Assembly (NCBI GenBank): GCA_936450465.1
Contig: OW388291.1
Span: 85,667,099-85,731,098 of the forward strand
Length of the DNA stretch: 64,000 nucleotides
Origin: Gibbula magus
Taxonomy: Eukaryota > Mollusca > Gastropoda > Trochida > Trochidae
Direction: 5' to 3'
Positions 20,701 to 29,400 of this stretch are shown here, in pieces (position 1 is the first letter of the stretch; every line of letters begins with the position of its first letter). Both the position numbers and the translations under genes were made by a program. Below the pieces are notes generated by a model, which saw only the letters and a list, made by a program, of their open reading frames with translations, was not told the DNA's origin and did not search any database.

Positions 20701-23700
20701 CAGTTAATTTAAGTGACCTTGACCTAATTTCCAAGGTCACCGCGACACTTTTCTAACTCTTGTTAACGCAATAAATCATGACTGGTTGGACCCAAAGTCT
20801 TCAAATTTGATGTCAGCCTATATTGTATGATGACGCAGACACCAGTCGATTTTGGTGACCTTGAACTTATTTTCAAGGTCACCAAGACACTTTGACCACA
20901 TTTTGAACTCTTTTAACCAATATCTCATGAACCCGAACACCCAAAGTCTTCAAATTTGGTGATCATCATGACACTTTTTACCAGTAATGCAATATATGAA
21001 GTAGCTCATTTCACCAAATGATGTGTCTTTTAAACTCAATGTTATCGGCGGGGGACATTGCCATGTTAGTAGCAAACACTTGTTATGTTCATTAATCATC
21101 ATGGAGGGTGTAGGAGCAGCTAAACTAAACTGCTGTTTTTTATTTAGGATATGTTCACTGATCTTTCAATGTTGATGTTCTTGAAGAACTTGCACAAAAC
21201 CCTTAAGCCTCAGGGGGTGCCCTTGTTATAACATTAAGTTATAATCACCTTTGGCTATGGGAGGTCTGCTTACTTATTAGACCAACTGGAGCTAAGGACC
21301 CCTGAAGGAGGTTGTTTACAGTTAAGGATACTCTAACTACCAGGGCCCATATTTTCGAAGCTCTCTTAGCGCTAAGATAGTCGTACGCCAATGTTAATGT
21401 ATAGTACTTACAACTATCTTAGCGCTAAGGGAGCTTCGAAAATCAAGGCCCAGTACTATATCCTAGCTACATGAGGATTCATTAAAATGGGATTGTTACA
21501 TAAACTTTTTGGCGATGAAATACACCTCATAAATTCATTTAGCGGCAGTGATAATCATCATTAATTAATTAACGAGACACCGGCGGAGTAGCTGTCTAGC
21601 CGGCCCCGTCTGTCGCTTATCACAGTCACGCCTCAGTGAGCATTTACATGAATCGCCCAACTGATTGCGCTAGTGTTAAAATGGGTGAATTAAAATAGTT
21701 TTAATTATTAATTGCAAGTGTATATTGGCTCGATTTTCTGCTCAATTGATTCCGATGTACAATATACGTAGAGTTAATCATCTGTCATTCCTGAGAAAAA
21801 TGCATTTCATCAGATCTTTAATCCTTGTAACAATCCCTGTTGCAGGTGAGAGGGATGTTTAATGACCAGGGCAAACCGATCCAGGAGGCGGCACCCTCTA
21901 CTCCCGTCGAGTTAATCGGGTGGAAGGATCTGCCGAGCGCTGGGGAGCAGATTCTACAGGTTCCTTCCATGGTGCGTATCATACTGTCATGTAGAAGTTG
22001 ATTGAAATAGTATTTACTGGCAGGTTATAGTGAAGAAAGTGAAGTGCCTGGGATTAGCAATCTTAGCCCTTTGTTCAATCTAAGCTAATTTTAAAAGATC
22101 CGCTTATGATTGGAGCTAAGTTTGTTAAGTTTAACAGCACCCTACCCAGAGGGCAGCTTTTGCATGTATTGTTATGTTCATTAATTGTCATGTAGGATGC
22201 TTTTGCATGTGTTGTTATGTTCATTAATTGTCATGTAGGATGCTTTTGCATGTATTGTTATGTTCATTAATCGTCATGTAGGATGCTTTTGCATGTATTG
22301 TTATGTTCATTAATCGTCATGTAGGATGCTTTTGCATGTATTGTTATGTTCATTAATCGTCATGTAGGATGCTTTTGCATGTGTTGTTGACAAATGGCAG
22401 ATACTCTGAGGGAACTTGCTTTATGAAAGATGTATGTGTTGAAGGACGTCCTGAAGGATGCGGTATCGTGGCGAGAGGCTGAGCAGCAGAACAAGAAGCT
22501 GGAGGAGGACCAGGTGATGATCGACGTGAAGCGCGAGGAACACGACCAGCTCTACCAGCAGAAACTGCTTCAGAGACGCGAGACCGGCAGGAAGAGGGCG
22601 AGGCCAGGACCTAAACAGAAGGAGACTGTGACACAACACGAGGGGCCACAACTCTCTCTCATACTCAAGGGTAAGTAAAGAGGCGCCGCAACTCATGGGT
22701 CAATAGCTGTCTGTGTGCTAGAGTAAGAGGTTCATTGTATATGTCAGAAACAGTTTGTTAATTTGTATGACAATCAAAGTTTTGCCAAGCTGGTTTTGAT
22801 AAACACATGCCACAGGTCCTGGAGTGTTAACATGTTCCTTCCCCTTCAGTGGAGAAGTGGTTGTGTGAGGATTTAGGTAAGGATAAGGGATAGGGTTACG
22901 ATCAGGGAAGATAAAAGTGTGGGTTAGGATAATGGCTAGATTTAAATTTAGAGTTTAAATCAGGTTAACTTTTAGGGTTTTTGTTAAGAATTTAGCTAAA
23001 TCAAATTTCTGTGAAACTATTTTGATGACAAGCCTCCTTTTCCCACAGGTGACGTTGACGGATCAGTGGAAGCAATCCTGGACACTCTCGACACGTACCA
23101 TTCCAAGCTGTGTCGCCTCGACCTCGTCCACTACGGTGTCGGAAATGTCACCGAGTCGGATGTCCAGCTTGCCGAGGCATTCAGTGGTAGGATAACTGTT
23201 ACCGTATTTAGGCATTTTAGAAGATGATGGAGGACAAGAAATGAATACAGCGTTTTGGTGTCCATGTAACACCTAGAATCTAGGTAACAGGTATCAGCTA
23301 ATAGATGAATTTTGCATCTAGCTGATACCTGTTGTTTTCAACATAAACTATCATTGTACTCCAGTCGGTTAAGTTATGTGACATTTTTACCGATCAGAGT
23401 CCCCTATAAGAACGCAGTTTTCCTTACCAAAGCAGTCTGATGATTGAAAAGAAAGAAACTAGTCATTAAAAACGGAAAAACTTAAAATAAGAAAAATAGT
23501 AGAGGTAGCTTCATTCCTATTTTCACTGTATCTTTAAGATCAAATTCAAATCACTCAATAGTTTCTAGAATGCCCATCAAAGTGTTCAGTATGTGTCAAT
23601 CAACCAACAACTCTAATTGAGTTATGGGATTCATGTGCATGTAATTCATTTGCCTTAGCCAAATTAAGTAAGATACTGCTCTGATCCATTATATAATACA

Positions 23701-25685
23701 CAGTTACAATTTTTTAAATAATATGTATTTAATTATTTTTGCTACAGCTCATGTTTTCAATACTGGCATGTGTTACCCCTGAAATTATCATTCTTACCGT
23801 TAAGCGATGAGATAAAGATTGTCACTGATATATGACCTCTGTGTTCCATGCAATGCAGGCGTTATATTTGGGTTCAACGTGTCTACCCCGGCTCCGGTGG
23901 TGAAGGCTGCACGAGACCGGTCAGTGTCAATACGAACCCACAATGTGATCTACAAGCTGTTTGATGACTTGGTGTCGAGCCTTTCTTCCAAACTTCCTAT
24001 AGTCCAGGAGGAGGATGTGCTTGGTCAGTTTGAATTGGTCTCACAAAACTTAAATACCGTATTTCATGTGTTATTATTAATTGAGGAGACCCTTGCTCTT
24101 TGGAGGCCTGGCATTTATTAGGGACCCAGTGCTTATAGCTTCAATTTATATGAAACAAGTTATTGGTATTTTATTTAAAATTGCCAATTGAAACATGTAT
24201 ATCCAGTGCTTCTTAATGCCATTCTTGAATCAAGTCCATATACATGTATATTCAATGGTATGAAGGGAAACTATTTCCATTAGAAATGAGGAACAATTGA
24301 CAGTATTACCAACTAACCTTTCAAGGCCTTTTTCTGAGGCAACGTTTGTGCAAATGTCAGGATTGTTTCTCTCATATTTGCCTTATTTATCCATAAGAAG
24401 AAGAAGATTTTCTGGAAAACAACTTCTTTACGTGAAAATACATAACATTTAAGAGTAGATACTCACTCCTTTATCAGGTGAAATGTGATAACTATTTATC
24501 CAGTTGCCGAAGTGTCTTTGCAACCAATGCTGAATTGTCTTCCTTAATGATCCAATATAAGAAATGAACTTGTATAGTAGCAAGGGAATGGCCTCCATGT
24601 ATGGGCTCCATGTTGCAGGTGAGGCCGAGGTGAAGGCGGTGTTCCAGGTGACGGAGGGACGGAGGAAGGTGGCAGTGGCCGGGTGTCGGTGTGTCCGCGG
24701 CACTCTACACCGGAAACATCTCTTCAAGCTCGTTCGGGCAGGCGAAGTCATTTATGATGGTCAGTACTTGGTAATTGTTAAACTTTAGCATGAGGGGCCC
24801 CAACTACTGATCACAGTAATAGCTTTGACAAAACAATTGTCATACGGTTTTGAACAAGAAGAATTTGGGCTTTATATAAGCTAATGTGAGGGTGTCTAAC
24901 AAGCATCCCCTGTCATATCGACAACTGTAATGTCCCAAGTGAAGACTATTTCATGAGTGAGCAAGTTTTGTATCTGATTCATTAGCTTAACATACCTTAT
25001 AATGTGTCCAATAAGGAAACGAAACAGTGGAGTATTGTAAACCTTTCCACAGCCTCTGAATTAATATGACATGAAATATTAACTTTTTCAAATTAAATCT
25101 TCCTATATTATGTGCTGTATGCTACTCTCTGGAATGCTCTGCCTATTGACATGATTCATTCATTCATTCATTCATTCATTCATTCATTCATTCATTCATT
25201 CACTCACTCACTCACCCACTCTGTTGCTGTTATACTTCGATAGAGGAAAACATGTAAAAGAATCCTTAAATATGTTTCCCATATTTGATTGTTCATCAGA
25301 TCAATCGGTGTGGTAAATACAATTCCTTGAAGAAACTGAAGATAAGTAATGACTGAATGATGTAGGCCACACAATGTTAAAGTTCACCTTAAACTTTATT
25401 GTTAGCCTATCAAGCAATTTGAAGGTGTTACAGATTGTTATACCGTAACAGAAATATTGCTTCCTGATTGCAACTAAATTATTGAGTCCACATGTTTTCG
25501 TCTGTGCTGCAGGTGATCTGTCATCGATGAAACACTTCAAGAAGGAGGTGGATGTGGTGAAGACAGACGTGGAATGTGGGTTGAGTGTGGATACGAAGGA
25601 TGTTGACTTTCAGCCTGGCGACCAGGTCGTGTGTTACCAGGTCCGGGAAGTCGAGCAGGAGATTGACTGGCAGCCAGGATTTTGA
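13630..25685 (+). CDS. MTIF2: Mitochondrial translation initiation factor IF-2 (16 coding exons)
   Basis: MTIF2 is the mitochondrial GTPase that brings initiator fMet-tRNA to the small ribosomal subunit and promotes subunit joining. Joined exons are 13630-13833, 14441-14546, 15622-15684, 16101-16215, 16421-16581, 16826-17002, 17287-17336, 18057-18146, 18285-18409, 19022-19100, 19833-19958, 22445(or 22430)-22670, 23049-23186, 23859-24023, 24619-24759 and 25513-25685. All junctions are GT-AG and keep frame, giving about 712-717 aa, close to the usual length for animal MTIF2. Seen in order: an Arg-rich presequence, an IF2N-type segment, G1 GHVDHGKT (182-189), G2-region [11 protein letters not shown]3 DTPGHAAF (229-236), G4 NKMD (283-286), G5 SALK (319-322), the domain II beta-barrel (QRGTLKRGD), domain III ([10 protein letters not shown]) and domain IV ending DWQPGF. 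No stop or lost motif is seen. Exon 11 exists twice; using both would add 42 aa. Confidence 0.95.
14441..14546 (+). CDS. MTIF2: MTIF2 exon 2: IF2N-type segment
   Basis: The acceptor is ttacctgcag and the donor gtgagt. It encodes ...[16 protein letters not shown], the conserved start of the IF-2 N-terminal helical module, and ends with one base of the next codon, completed by exon 3 to give Asp. Confidence 0.92.
14868..15621 (+). repeat. 58-bp tandem array copying the exon 3 acceptor and first exon bases (13 extra copies)
   Basis: Units begin at 14868 and every 58 bases to 15564, with the real exon at 15622 as the 14th. Each carries ctgagacgatgtgttacag, the 3' splice site, and then atcacgtgttcgaggtgttg, the true exon 3 start. 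Most units continue tatgtttg; three (15216, 15506, 15564) read tttgtttg. Copies are almost identical, so the expansion is recent. Most units also contain a gtatgt donor-like motif 22 bases after the acceptor, making each a potential microexon. Because 58 is not a multiple of 3, using an early acceptor without a donor would shift frame. Confidence 0.95.
15622..15684 (+). CDS. MTIF2: MTIF2 exon 3
   Basis: Encodes [20 protein letters not shown], continuing the IF2N helix from exon 2. The acceptor is the last of 14 identical ttacag sites. Only this one continues into the exon body. The donor is gttagt. Confidence 0.9.
16101..16215 (+). CDS. MTIF2: MTIF2 exon 4: linker before the GTPase domain
   Basis: Encodes [20 protein letters not shown] and then a Lys-rich stretch ([10 protein letters not shown]). 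Acceptor tctttttcag and donor gtaagt are both strong. Confidence 0.9.
16421..16581 (+). CDS. MTIF2: MTIF2 exon 5: G1 and G2 motifs
   Basis: Contains [20 protein letters not shown], the P-loop, and the switch I region [11 protein letters not shown], whose Thr coordinates magnesium in the IF-2 family. Acceptor attctcccag, donor gtaaat. Confidence 0.95.
16640..16825 (+). repeat. Decayed duplicate acceptor segments before exon 6
   Basis: Three related acceptor-like strings precede exon 6: ccatctcttacagtaaaatt, ccatctcctcaagtaaagct and the real tcatcctccag/tgaaactg. The context gtagcacgattcccaacttt (near 16650) resembles gtaggacgattgttaacttt (near 16764). This looks like an older version of the exon-edge duplication seen at exon 3. 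Confidence 0.5.
16826..17002 (+). CDS. MTIF2: MTIF2 exon 6: G3 motif
   Basis: Encodes [20 protein letters not shown], including the catalytic His of the DxPGH motif, and [15 protein letters not shown]. Acceptor cctccag, donor gtaaat. Confidence 0.95.
17287..17336 (+). CDS. MTIF2: MTIF2 exon 7: G4 motif
   Basis: A 50-base exon encoding [21 protein letters not shown] gives guanine specificity. Acceptor ttggtccag, donor gtaaga. Confidence 0.93.
17345..17405 (+). repeat. (ATACAT)n-type microsatellite
   Basis: Imperfect atacat/atatac tract in MTIF2 intron 7. It resumes after the MITE at 17583. Confidence 0.8.
17406..17582. mobile_element. pogo/Tigger-like MITE
   Basis: A 177-bp non-coding element with terminal inverted repeats cagtcaggactcgataatcc and, on the other strand at the right end, cagtcaagccgcgataatcc (18 of 21 match). 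The terminal CAGTCAA and the ataatccg motif are typical of pogo/Tigger elements. It is inserted within an atacat microsatellite. A TA follows the right end, but a matching left TA is not clear. Confidence 0.75.
17583..17785 (+). repeat. (CATATA)n microsatellite
   Basis: catatacatatacatatac repeated in two blocks around a short unique stretch (17632-17684), in MTIF2 intron 7. Confidence 0.9.
18057..18146 (+). CDS. MTIF2: MTIF2 exon 8: G5 motif
   Basis: A 30-codon, phase 0/0 exon: [20 protein letters not shown] and then [10 protein letters not shown], with SALK as G5. Acceptor gttaatcag, donor gtttgt. Confidence 0.95.
18285..18409 (+). CDS. MTIF2: MTIF2 exon 9: start of domain II
   Basis: Encodes [20 protein letters not shown] and then [14 protein letters not shown], entering the domain II beta-barrel. 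The donor gtaggt at 18410 is the first of five near-identical donors. Skipping it would run directly into an in-frame TAG. Confidence 0.93.
18353..18840 (+). repeat. Tandem array copying the exon 9 tail and its donor (5 copies)
   Basis: Unit starts (ccctaagg) lie at 18353, 18456, 18537, 18640 and 18743, with spacings of 103, 81, 103 and 103. The first is the genuine exon. Each copy has the last ~57 exon bases, a gtaggt donor, and a G-rich intron piece (gggagcagggtaggggtgtt), except the second copy, which lacks the 22-base segment between two related gggtag motifs. Differences are only a few bases per copy, so the array is young. Confidence 0.93.
19022..19100 (+). CDS. MTIF2: MTIF2 exon 10: domain II
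   Basis: Encodes [20 protein letters not shown], the conserved beta-barrel strand pair of IF-2 domain II, and ends AGTCWAK. Acceptor ctgactgcag, donor gtaggt. Confidence 0.95.
19462..20375 (+). repeat. Segmental duplication, copy 1 (914 bp, contains exon 11)
   Basis: Matches 21475-22388 at an offset of exactly 2013 bases with no difference I could find by eye, including intron sequence and the first five minisatellite units. This is either a very recent duplication or an assembly artefact. Confidence 0.92.
19833..19958 (+). CDS. MTIF2: MTIF2 exon 11, first copy
   Basis: A 42-codon, phase 0/0 exon: [20 protein letters not shown] and then [20 protein letters not shown]. Acceptor ccctgttgcag, donor gtgcgt. 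It is identical to 21846-21971. Since both copies have intact splice sites, the transcript could use either one or both. Confidence 0.9.
20145..20548 (+). repeat. 43-bp minisatellite (about 9 copies)
   Basis: Unit core tgcatgtattgttatgttca followed by ttaatcgtcatgtaggatgc, period 43, in MTIF2 intron 11. A 5-copy version lies at 22158-22388 within the segmental duplicate. Confidence 0.92.
20549..21082. mobile_element. Non-autonomous transposon-like insert in the minisatellite
   Basis: About 530 bp that interrupt the minisatellite: tgtattgtt precedes gtcccccaccgc, and ggcgggggacattgcc... precedes cacttgttatgttc, so ttgtt may be a target duplication. The two ends share a short inverted gtccccc/gggggac. 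The interior has repeated ccaaagtcttcaaatttg and gtgaccttgaactt/caaggtcacc segments, a style common in molluscan dispersed repeats. No coding capacity is apparent. Confidence 0.6.
21343..21451. mobile_element. Foldback (inverted-repeat) element
   Basis: The left arm gggcccatattttcgaagct...cttagcgctaagatagt and the right arm actatcttagcgctaaggga...cttcgaaaatcaaggccc pair over about 39 bases with few mismatches around a ~30-base centre. The inner part is itself palindromic (ttagcgctaa). It is probably a MITE or a structured dispersed repeat, just upstream of the second exon 11 copy. Confidence 0.8.
21475..22388 (+). repeat. Segmental duplication, copy 2 (contains second exon 11)
   Basis: Second member of the 914-bp pair. 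It starts at ggattcattaaaatgggatt and ends within the minisatellite, 57 bases before the preferred start of exon 12. Confidence 0.92.
21846..21971 (+). CDS. MTIF2: MTIF2 exon 11, second copy
   Basis: Identical to 19833-19958, including the acceptor and the donor gtgcgt. Because the exon is 126 bases and phase 0/0, including both keeps the frame but would insert a second 42-residue strand segment into domain II, which the fold probably would not accept. I expect one copy per mRNA. Confidence 0.85.
22445..22670 (+). CDS. MTIF2: MTIF2 exon 12: helical linker between domains II and III
   Basis: Encodes [20 protein letters not shown] and a charged coiled region ending LSLILKG. The start is uncertain: gaaag/atgtatgtg at 22430 is also in frame, but the length of this linker in the family fits the shorter start at 22445 (gttgaag/gac). 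Neither acceptor has a strong pyrimidine tract. The donor gtaagt is clear. Confidence 0.85.
23049..23186 (+). CDS. MTIF2: MTIF2 exon 13: domain III
   Basis: Encodes [16 protein letters not shown] and then [19 protein letters not shown], the conserved domain III signature of IF-2. Acceptor ttttcccacag, donor gtagga. Confidence 0.94.
23859..24023 (+). CDS. MTIF2: MTIF2 exon 14
   Basis: Encodes [20 protein letters not shown] and then [20 protein letters not shown], the end of domain III and the connecting helix. Acceptor caatgcag, donor gtcagt. Confidence 0.93.
24619..24759 (+). CDS. MTIF2: MTIF2 exon 15: domain IV
   Basis: Encodes [20 protein letters not shown] and then [20 protein letters not shown], the beta-barrel of domain IV, which in IF-2 contacts initiator tRNA. 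Acceptor catgttgcag, donor gtcagt. Confidence 0.94.
25150..25215 (+). repeat. (ATTC)n/(ACTC)n microsatellite
   Basis: attcattcattcattcattc followed by cactcactcactcac, in the last intron of MTIF2. Confidence 0.95.
25513..25685 (+). CDS. MTIF2: MTIF2 exon 16: C-terminus and stop
   Basis: Encodes [20 protein letters not shown] and then [11 protein letters not shown], ending in the typical DWQPGF followed by TGA at 25683-25685. Acceptor tgtgctgcag. Confidence 0.95.
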
Positions 25686-25732
25686 CGAGGATACATTTAG
25701 GATACGTTTAACTTTATTTTCCAGTCGGACAG

Positions 25733-25820
25733 TGTGTGTAACCAGGTCTACAGTCGAAACTCTCCAGGAATCTCAGGCTAACTGTTGACCTACAGCCAGA
25801 TGACCAGGTGCTCCCTTCAC
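25733..25820 (+). pseudogene. Decayed partial copies of MTIF2 exon 16 downstream of the stop
   Basis: gtgtgtaaccaggtctacag resembles the exon's gtgtgttaccaggtccggga, and tgttgacctacagccagatg resembles its tgttgactttcagcctggcg, both followed by accagg-like sequence. They are fragmentary and out of frame. Confidence 0.6.
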
Positions 25821-26224
25821 AGAGCAAGCTTATCCTTAACTCCTTTAACATTGCACTCAGGTTTTTGAATACCTTAAAGGGGCTGTAGCACATTGTTTGC
25901 TAAATTTATTTTTTCAAATTTTCTTTCTATAATGGTATTTTGTGTCATTTAAAGTTACTTTAGTGAGCAAAATATCTTATTACACAAACCAATTTTCCGT
26001 AGATATAATAACAGTGTTGCTTATTTTTTCATAACCTTAGTGTAATGTTAAACAATGAGAGATAAAAATACATGCCATTTAGATAGTAAACAAATGTAAC
26101 ATTGTTATATTTGGTATCACACTATTTCCATCAGTAAAAATTATTGTACAATAGTTACCGGTAGTACTGTTGCAGACAGTATGATCCCAAATGTTAGATG
26201 GGAGATAAAGTAAAGGTTGCACAG

Positions 26225-26302
26225 TGAAAGTAGACCCAGATCTTGTGTTACTCGGCCCAGGAGGTCAAACTATTGATGGATGGCAGTCTGAATTCTGACC
26301 TG
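26225..26302 (+). pseudogene. Decayed copy of the end of MTIF2 exon 16 through its stop
   Basis: cttgtgttactcggcccagg...ttgatggatggcagtctgaattctgac aligns with the exon's tcgtgtgttaccaggtccgg...attgactggcagccaggattttgac, including the TGA context. In the exon's frame it still reads ...DGWQSEF and then stops. It lies about 100 bases before the 48-bp satellite, so a terminal-exon duplication preceded or accompanied satellite growth here. Confidence 0.65.
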
Positions 26303-26403
26303 ACCAAGATACAGTTGGATATCATCAATGCAATGGTTGCTAACTCTCTACTCTTGACAAGACAAGCCCATGAGTATATGATGTGTCCTGTACAAGAGAA
26401 GGG

Positions 26404-29400
26404 AAGTGTATGGACGTGTGTACATGAACCCTTGATTAAATACAAAATAGTGGATGAATGGACGTGTGTACATGAACCCTTAATTAAATACAAAATAGTG
26501 GATGTATGGACATGTGTACATGAACCCTTAATTAAATACAAAATAGTGGATGTATGGATGTGTGTACATGAACCCTTGATTAAATACAAAATAGTGGATG
26601 TATGGACGTGTGTACATGAACCCTTGATTAAATACAAAGTAGTGGATGTATGGACGTGTGTACATGAACCCTTGATTAAATACAAAATAGTGGATGTATG
26701 GACGTGTGTACATGAACCCTTAATTAAATACAGTAGTGGATGTATGGACGTGTGTACATGAACCCTTGATTAAATACAAAATAGTGGATGTATGGACGTG
26801 TGTACATGAACCCTTAAGATTAAATACAAAATAGTGGATGTATGGACGTGTGTACATGAACCCTTAATTAAATACAAAGTAGTGGATGTATGGACGTGTG
26901 TACATGAACCCTTGATTAGATACAAAATAGTGGATGTATGGACGTGTGTACATGAACCCTTAAGATTAAATACAAAATAGTGGATGTATGGACGTGTGTA
27001 CATGAACCCTTGATTAAATACAAAGTAGTGGATGTATGGACATGTGTACATGAACCCTTGATTAAATACAAAATAGTGGATGTATGGACGTGTGTACATG
27101 AACCCTTAATTAAATACAAAATAGTGGATGTATGGACGTGTGTACATGAACCCTTGATTAAATACAAAATAGTGGATGTATGGACATGTGTACATGAACC
27201 CTTGATTAAATACAAAATAGTGGATGTATGGACATGTGTACATGAACCCTTGATTAAATACAAAGTAGTGGATGTATGGACGTGTGTACATGAACCCTTG
27301 ATTAAATACAAAATAGTGGATGTATGGACGTGTGTACATGAACCCTTGATTAAATACAAAATAGTGGATGTATGGACGTGTGTACATGAACCCTTGATTA
27401 AATACAAAGTAGTGGATGTATGGACGTGTGTACATGAACCCTTGATTAAATACAAAATAGTGGATGTATGGACGTGTGTACATGAACCCTTGATTAAATA
27501 CAAAATAGTGGATGTATGGACGTGTGTACATGAACCCTTAATTAAATACAAAGTAGTGGATGTATGGACGTGTGTACATGAACCCTTGATTAAATACAAA
27601 GTAGTGGATGTATGGACATGTGTACATGAACCCTTGATTAAATACAAAATAGTGGATGTATGGACGTGTGTACATGAACCCTTAATTAAATACAAAATAG
27701 TGGATGTATGGACATGTGTACATGAACCCTTGATTAAATACAAAATAGTGGATGTATGGACGTGTGTACATGAACCCTTGATTAAATACAAAGTAGTGGA
27801 TGTATGGACGTGTGTACATGAACCCTTGATTAAATACAAAATAGTGGATGTATGGACGTGTGTACATGAACCCTTAATTAAATACAGTAGTGGATGTATG
27901 GACGTGTGTACATGAACCCTTGATTAAATACAAAATAGTGGATGTATGGACGTGTGTACATGAACCCTTGATTAAATACAAAATAGTGGATGTATGGACG
28001 TGTGTACATGAACCCTTAATTAAATACAAAGTAGTGGATGTATGGACGTGTGTACATGAACCCTTGATTAAATACAAAATAGTGGATGTATGGACGTGTG
28101 TACATGAACCCTTAAGATTAAATACAAAATAGTGGATGTATGGACGTGTGTACATGAACCCTTAATTAAATACAAAGTAGTGGATGTATGGACGTGTGTA
28201 CATGAACCCTTGATTAAATACAAAATAGTGGATGTATGGACGTGTGTACATGAACCCTTGATTAAATACAAAATAGTGGATGTATGGACGTGTGTACATG
28301 AACCCTTGATTAAATACAAAGTAGTGGATGTATGGACGTGTGTACATGAACCCTTAATTAAATACAAAGTAGTGGATGTATGGACGTGTGTACATGAACC
28401 CTTGATTAAATACAGTAGTGGATGTATGGACATGTGTACATGAACCCTTGATTAAATACAAAATAGTGGATGTATGGACGTGTGTACATGAACCCTTAAG
28501 ATTAAATACAAAATAGTGGATGTATGGACGTGTGTACATGAACCCTTAATTAAATATAAAGTAGTGGATGTATGGACGTGTGTACATGAACCCTTGATTA
28601 AATACAAAATAGTGGATGTATGGACGTGTGTACATGAACCCTTGATTAAATACAAAATAGTGGATGTATGGACGTGTGTACATGAACCCTTGATTAAATA
28701 CAAAATAGTGGATGTATGGACGTGTGTACATGAACCCTTGATTAAATACAAAGTAGTGGATGTATGGACGTGTGTACATGAACCCTTAATTAAATACAGT
28801 AGTGGATGTATGGACGTGTGTACATGAACCCTTGATTAAATACAAAATAGTGGATGTATGGACGTGTGTACATGAACCCTTAAGATTAAATACAAAATAG
28901 TGGATGTATGGACGTGTGTACATGAACCCTTAATTAAATACAAAGTAGTGGATGTATGGACATGTGTACATGAACCCTTAATTAAATACAAAATAGTGGA
29001 TGTATGGACGTGTGTACATGAACCCTTGATTAAATACAAAATAGTGGATGTATGGACGTGTGTACATGAACCCTTGATTAAATACAGTAGTGGATGTATG
29101 GACATGTGTACATGAACCCTTGATTAAATACAAAATAGTGGATGTATGGACGTGTGTACATGAACCCTTGATTAAATACAGTAGTGGATGTATGGACATG
29201 TGTACATGAACCCTTGATTAAATACAAAATAGTGGATGTATGGACGTGTGTACATGAACCCTTAAGATTAAATACAAAATAGTGGATGTATGGACGTGTG
29301 TACATGAACCCTTAATTAAATACAAAGTAGTGGATGTATGGACGTGTGTACATGAACCCTTGATTAAATACAAAATAGTGGATGTATGGACGTGTGTACA

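Noticed and set aside
26243..26403. Unique N-terminal stretch in front of the 48-bp repeat ORF
   Set aside because: The beginning aligns with a decayed copy of MTIF2 exon 16 in another frame. The rest has no recognisable motif or splice site.
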